This document shows positions 59,449-64,000 of a DNA stretch of 64,000 nucleotides, in pieces. The stretch comes from Lantana camara. Its lineage: Eukaryota; Streptophyta; Magnoliopsida; Lamiales; Verbenaceae. Below the pieces are notes generated by a model. That model did no database searches. It had not been told where the DNA came from and was given only the letters and a program-made list of their open reading frames with translations. The DNA lies in NCBI GenBank assembly GCA_037501455.1, contig CM074855.1, forward strand, positions 56,303,001-56,367,000, given 5' to 3'. The translations under genes and the position numbers were made by a program. How positions within the stretch are numbered: the stretch's first letter is position 1; each line of letters starts with the position of its first letter.

Positions 59449-59469
59449 ATTCTCCCCCCCCCCCCTTAA
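59449..59469 (-). other. Gypsy-C polypurine tract
   Basis: In element orientation a run of A, then 12 G, then AGAAT lies against the LTR. The 12-base homopolymer is unusually long for a tract of this kind. Confidence 0.82.
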
Positions 59470-59837
59470 AAGGACCTGGTCCGCAGGTCAACTGTCAAAT
59501 TTTAAAGTAATGTACAAGTCATAAGAGAACCCCGTCTCTTGAACATGAATGAAATAACCTCGTCTTTCACAAGAAATGAGAAAACCCCGTTTCTCAGCAA
59601 GGGGTGAGAGAGCCCCGTCTCTCAACATGCACGAAAATAATTCAAGGAACAAATTGTAGAAACAATGGCATGAATGTTACATAAACAAATAGAGTCATGT
59701 TAATTTCATAAATATCATATAGACAGATAAAAAAATCATTTTAATCACATACTTATCATTCACAATTAACTAATTCGCAATGAACAAGAAATTAAATACA
59801 ATGGCAACAAAATCCATGATGTATATGATATGCATGA
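59470..59837 (-). other. Gypsy-C 3' untranslated region with hairpin minisatellite
   Basis: From about 59525 to 59625 the plus strand repeats CCCGTCTCT-type words, which on the minus strand read GAGAGACGGGG...CTCTC, as in D and E. The rest is AT-rich with no gene. Confidence 0.75.
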
Positions 59838-60626
59838 TTAAATATACCGTTCATCGATGGTTATACTATGTATATAATTGGTACCTTCTTCCTTCCTGAC
59901 CGAATTCACGTTCACAGTTTGTACCCCTCTCTCACGAACACCTTCCCAAGCCCGAACAAGCAATCTTTCATCCCTCATAGACTTCTCTCGCCGCTTTGAG
60001 CACGTGTCTATTTGATGCTCATCACTCCCACAGTAGAGACATAATCCCAACCGTCTCCTACAACCATCATAAGTGTGATTATCTCGTCCACAATAGTTGC
60101 AAAGAAATTTCCCGGAAGATGTTGTTGAAGCTGGGGTACGTGAAGCTCCCGAACTCGATCCAAGTTATTGTTTCCTTTTCTTTCGGGATTTTTCTGGAGG
60201 TGTTGGGGTATGATAAGAGATAGGTCGCTTTCCTTTGTTGAGAGTTTGTCCTGATTTTGAACTTAAGGTCTACCCGGGTTGAGGATTAGACCTTCTTGCC
60301 TCCAACGAGGTGGAGCGTCGAACTTTCTCTTGGGAGCCACGTGGAGTTAGTTCCCACACTCTTTTAAGTTTCTTAAATTGCGGCTCAACTGGAACATTAT
60401 TTCCTTAAAAGACCTTTGAGGCTTGTTGATTTCGGAATTGCTTGAAGGCTATCGAAATTTGGCCCGGCCGTGGCGATGAAGTTAGTGGCGTTGAAGATAT
60501 ATACTCTCTTATCCTCTGATCCACTAAACAAACCAAGGACTCGAAAAACTCCTGAGGCTGAACCGGAGGGGGTAGATGCGGGAAAACCCTAGGCACTTGC
60601 TTACAATGAGGGTGATCTTGAGTCAT
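59838..60626 (-). pseudogene. Gypsy-C gag with two zinc knuckles, broken
   Basis: A single frame on the minus strand runs from the ATG at 60626 to a stop at 59838. It is interrupted by three in-frame stops, the first at 60405-60407. The first 73 residues are Pro/Gln-rich. Near the end are two CCHC knuckles a few residues apart, CNYCGRDNHTYDGC and CLYCGSDEHQIDTC. That is a Gag nucleocapsid signature. Nothing like protease, RT or integrase follows; a minisatellite and the polypurine tract do. A related intact Gag may have packaged its own RNA while borrowing enzymes. The capsid part is not clear to me. Confidence 0.75.
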
Positions 60627-61919
60627 CCTGCAATTAAAACACTAGATATGCATGTTGAATTAATATGCCAATGCAGGTAGCACACTTGGAAATAATAAAG
60701 TTCAACATATTGGAATAATTAGGCTCAAACGGGAAAACATGTATATGTATAGAAATTTAAATATTTAAATAGCGTATGATGCACGTGCTTATGGATGCAT
60801 TGAACCTGTCACCGGAGTAATGAATAATTTTTATCTCGACATGTAATTCCTTGTTCGTTGAATTATAAGCTTGTATTGAGTTGGTAATCATTTCTTGTTT
60901 TCCCACGGTCTTCTATTCTTCAGATTTATCTAGCATCCACTTGAACATTCCCACGGCTCAGTATTATGATTTCTGAAACCCGAAGTCTTCTATGCTCACG
61001 GAATTAACATCTAGCTTACTCTTTAATAGTTACTCCCCGATTGATGCCCGAATCCTCTTCATGGTTGCCACTTTTATCCAACTTCCTTGTTTACTCTTTA
61101 AGAGTTTCAATAACTGAATGAATTCCCTTTTCCATTGTTTGCACTCGATCACCCAACCTTTACCTAGCAATTCGTTGCCTTTCTTTATCGTTTCCATTTG
61201 TTGCTTAATATTACCCCACAATGCGACAATTCCACTTGGTTCTTGAAATGTCCCCACTAAATAAAACCTTTAGCATGATTATCTTTCAACTTCGTATCCA
61301 CTGGCGTGGTGAGCTTCCTTTATTTCTTTCTTAAGTGAAATCCCAACTCGCACTCTAGCACGACCATCCAAATTGAATCTGGAAAATGAACTCATTCCAC
61401 CCGATTATAGAGTCTCTAGCATCTTTACCTTTCATGAATGGATCATCCAAAGCTACTAGCTCGATTTAAATTATCGAATTGATCTTCTTCTCTTACTTGA
61501 ATTTGCTTCCCAATTAACTAAGTCTCAATTTAACAACACACCTGAATCTCGAATGATTAGTACCCCAATCTTCCTTGTTCACTAATGAAATAGACTTCCT
61601 TGCCCGCTTGATGATCTCATTTGGCAACACGATCTCCCTTAACTGGTCTTCTCACTCCAATTTTCATTCTTTGGAATCATAACCCGGTGAACTTATCTTC
61701 GAACCTTTTCCGTACTTGATCCTTAGTCTAAAATTCCTTGGTAACACTTTCTGTGAATTGAAGATCCAAGTTGGTAATTCTCAAATTTAAGTGCTTCTAC
61801 TTGTTGCTCCAGATCTTCCAATTGAACGACATCATATTGGACAATCTTTAAAACCCTTTCCCGAGAATACCCCTTTTTCTTATTATTAAATTCCCGGCTT
61901 AGGCATCTCCGGAACCCCT

Positions 61920-61959
<40 letters not shown>

Positions 61960-62698
61960 CCCCGAATCCATCGCTAACGGCAATCCGGTTATTCTCCCTA
62001 GTCTAGTACTTTGCCTCTCTTGAGTGCTTTCATTTACCGTTCCCCCTATCCTTCAATGTATTCCCTCAACATGACAATTTAACTTGAATCGAAAAGTAGA
62101 CTCGTCTTACCCGAATGTAGAATCCTGAACATGTTGGTTTTCCATAACAGGTTATTTGCTCTTCCTGGCTGTCGTGTTAAGAATTTTGAATCCAATTGAT
62201 CTGAACCCAAATGTAATCCCCAAGCTTGTGCTTCGATCGGAGGTACTTAATTGACTCTCCTTCTCAAATCCTATAGTAGCCCAAGATTACCGAGCAATTG
62301 GCCGTGGTTTGATATCATTTCCAGAACCTGTAACTCACAACCTTCTTTGAAATAAATGCATGTGGGTAAGGCGTGCTTATGTCACATAACGATCACTTAA
62401 TTAATGCTCACGACAAAATTTTAATATAAATGCAGCAGGAAATTTATCAATGTTTAAAATAACACGTTAAGCACATAATATCAACTAATCCAAGATCAAT
62501 TAATTAACAATAGATAGCAGAAATCAATGCAAAGCACAGGTTGTCAAGTAATCGAATTAATCCAGAGAATTCGAATAGATTCAAATAATATGCAAGACTC
62601 TCAAATTACCAATTAGTTCCTATGCCGTTCGACCTAGACTTGACATGACACGACACTAGAACCTCGGTTTTGCAATCGGGCTCTGATACCACCTTAGA
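60627..62698 (-). other. Gypsy-C long leader and tRNA-Met primer binding site
   Basis: A 2.07-kb region upstream of gag. The reverse complement of 62680-62691 is TGGTATCAGAGC (initiator tRNA-Met), 7 bp inside the LTR. Fragments at 61030-61257 and 61723-61983 look weakly coding and coiled-coil-like (for example QLEDLEQQVEALKFENYQL), so a decayed second frame is possible. A run of 37 T lies at 61923-61959. Confidence 0.75.
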
Positions 62699-64000
62699 TG
62701 TAGCACCCCTACAAGTAGAGATACCACACCCCCGCACTATAGGCCGATCCACATATGAAATGGACAACCCGTACATGAGCTAACCTATAGCGAACGGGTG
62801 ACAAATAAAAGAAAGGACGAGCTAGGCGGGAGTATACCCCCAAAGCAATACAAAACCATGACATAAAAGTTAAAAGCGGAAGCATAATATCAACATTACT
62901 TATAGGTGCCATATTTACATCAAAAGTATAAATACTAATAGGTACCAACATGTATCAATACATTATACAGATAAAAGCCTCCAGATGATAACAATACAAT
63001 AATAGACTAACTCTGAGATACCACTATCAATAACATGAAAGTGCATGAAGTGCTAGACTCAACTGGACGACAAGACATGACTCCGACTCCCTCCTAGCAC
63101 ACGACCGCGACAACCTGAAAGGTGGGGCGTCAGTCCATGGAAGACTGAGTGAGGGGCAGTACCTATATATTAGTGCAGTTAACATGCAAGTTATAACCTC
63201 GGGTAAGGTTTTATAATTAAAAGTATTATACGTTCACAATAATAGACAACTCGCCCGAGATTACAACTATCAATATTAATTACTGGTTCGTTTCATGCAA
63301 TCAATCAATACATGGCCCCGGCGAGTGAGGGCGGTCTCCAACCGAACTCCAAATGAACATGTACATGCTTGCTTGATTATCAATAAATAGGTGATCATGC
63401 AATCCCATTATCATGCAATCGTACAATAGTGTAATCATATAACACGTTCATGGAATGGAAATCATGCAATAACCCGAGGCGCATCCGTGGTGCTGGACTC
63501 GTCCCCTGTCTCCTTCTTCCTCCGATTTGATGATGGGATTGCAAGGCCCCAACATCCAATCTCATTGAGCAGAGGGTACATGAATCCCTGAGCCCGGAGC
63601 TCCTTCCTCCACTAACCTCCTAGCGGATTCAGGGGTGACCCTAAACGTGATGAGGATAGTGCCAGAGTTACCCGTTAGCCCTTACTTTCCCGGTTGGCTC
63701 TAGTCACTACCCTCGGGCCCAAACGTGAACGATCATGCTACTCGCCTAAAGATGCACGAAACAATACATGGCTTGGTTGCTTGCTTGAACATGACTTGAA
63801 ATGATCAATGATTTATAGAGACTATAAATATAAATACCTTTTTGGCCGAAATATCACATAAGGGATATACGGGTTCTATATCACTAACAATTAAACCTCA
63901 CCTTTACCGATAAAAGACACGTAGGGCACGGCCTACGGGGCTTGCTCCTCGTCCCTACGAAGCTGGTCTGTGCAAAATAGACGTGTACACGTGAGACTTG
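62699..64000 (-). repeat. Gypsy-C 5' LTR (runs off the window)
   Basis: Starts TGTAGCACCCCTACAAG and matches 16879-17665 and 21137-21651 with scattered substitutions. At 63481-63485 GCATC is uninterrupted, confirming the insertion point of element D in the other LTR. The predicted start-site hairpin is at 63130-63148. Confidence 0.93.

Larger units (their letters stand above)
16879..64000 (-). mobile_element. Gypsy-C: non-autonomous, gag-only LTR element carrying nested insertions
   Basis: The element runs on the minus strand. Its own parts are the split left (3') LTR (16879-17665, 21137 to about 21.7-21.9 kb, and 59070-59448), a polypurine tract (59449), an internal region of about 3.25 kb (59449-62698), a tRNA-Met primer site (62680) and a right (5') LTR starting at 62699 that leaves the window. 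Bases 63481-64000 align with 21132-21651. The internal region encodes only a broken Gag with two zinc knuckles and no protease, RT or integrase. This fits the class of terminal-repeat elements with a gag domain (TR-GAG), which are thought to use proteins of autonomous elements. Inserted in Copia-1 at CACTA. Confidence 0.85.

Overview
The window looks like heterochromatic plant DNA. I see no host gene, rRNA gene, tRNA gene or CRISPR array. The evidence for a plant is Ty1/copia and Ty3/gypsy LTR retrotransposons primed by initiator tRNA-Met, chromodomain integrases of the Tekay/Del type, LTRs of 2 to 4 kb, AT-rich sequence, and deep nesting of elements. I cannot name the species.

Layout. Bases 1-7067 are a tandem satellite with a 457-bp monomer, arranged as a trimeric higher-order repeat of about 1371 bp; it runs off the left edge. 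Its right edge is cut at 7068 by Copia-1 (minus strand), a decayed Ty1/copia element whose 5' end lies beyond base 64000. Copia-1 was hit twice: by a plus-strand solo gypsy-type LTR (9134-12564, target duplication CACGT) in its RNase H region, and by Gypsy-C (minus, starting 16879, target CACTA) in its leader. Gypsy-C is a gag-only, pol-less element; its right LTR runs off the window. Its left LTR received element D (17666-21131, plus, target GCATC), a deletion derivative with a perfect fold-back, and element E (plus, ending 59069), of which only the 3' internal part and 3' LTR are recognisable. E was then split by Gypsy-A (22604-34249, minus, target GAATC) and, inside its LTR, by Gypsy-B (36182-56332, minus, target AAGCT). 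Gypsy-B's 3' LTR carries the youngest insertion, Copia-2 (38511-48665, plus, target GGTTT), of the same family as Copia-1.

The deepest nest is therefore satellite > Copia-1 > Gypsy-C > E > Gypsy-B > Copia-2. Insertion order follows from interruption and agrees with decay. Copia-2 has LTRs of identical length (1950 bp) and one nonsense codon. Gypsy-B has LTRs of identical length (2643 bp, two substitutions noticed) and an unbroken gag-pol frame. Gypsy-A has two in-frame stops and at least two frameshifts. Copia-1 and the Gypsy-C gag are heavily broken.

How the parts work together. Gypsy-B encodes a complete set (Gag, protease, RT, RNase H, integrase, chromodomain) with primer site and polypurine tract, so it could in principle be autonomous. 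Copia-2 is complete apart from one stop early in gag. Gypsy-C has a primer site, polypurine tract, LTRs and a broken two-zinc-knuckle Gag; D and E are incomplete, and like C show no pol; all three would have depended on proteins from autonomous relatives. The least described structures are arrays of short palindromes in the LTRs whose sequence differs by family, a hairpin just downstream of the predicted TATA box in three gypsy LTRs, repeated hairpins upstream of the polypurine tract in C, D and E, and a leader motif repeated four times in the copia family.
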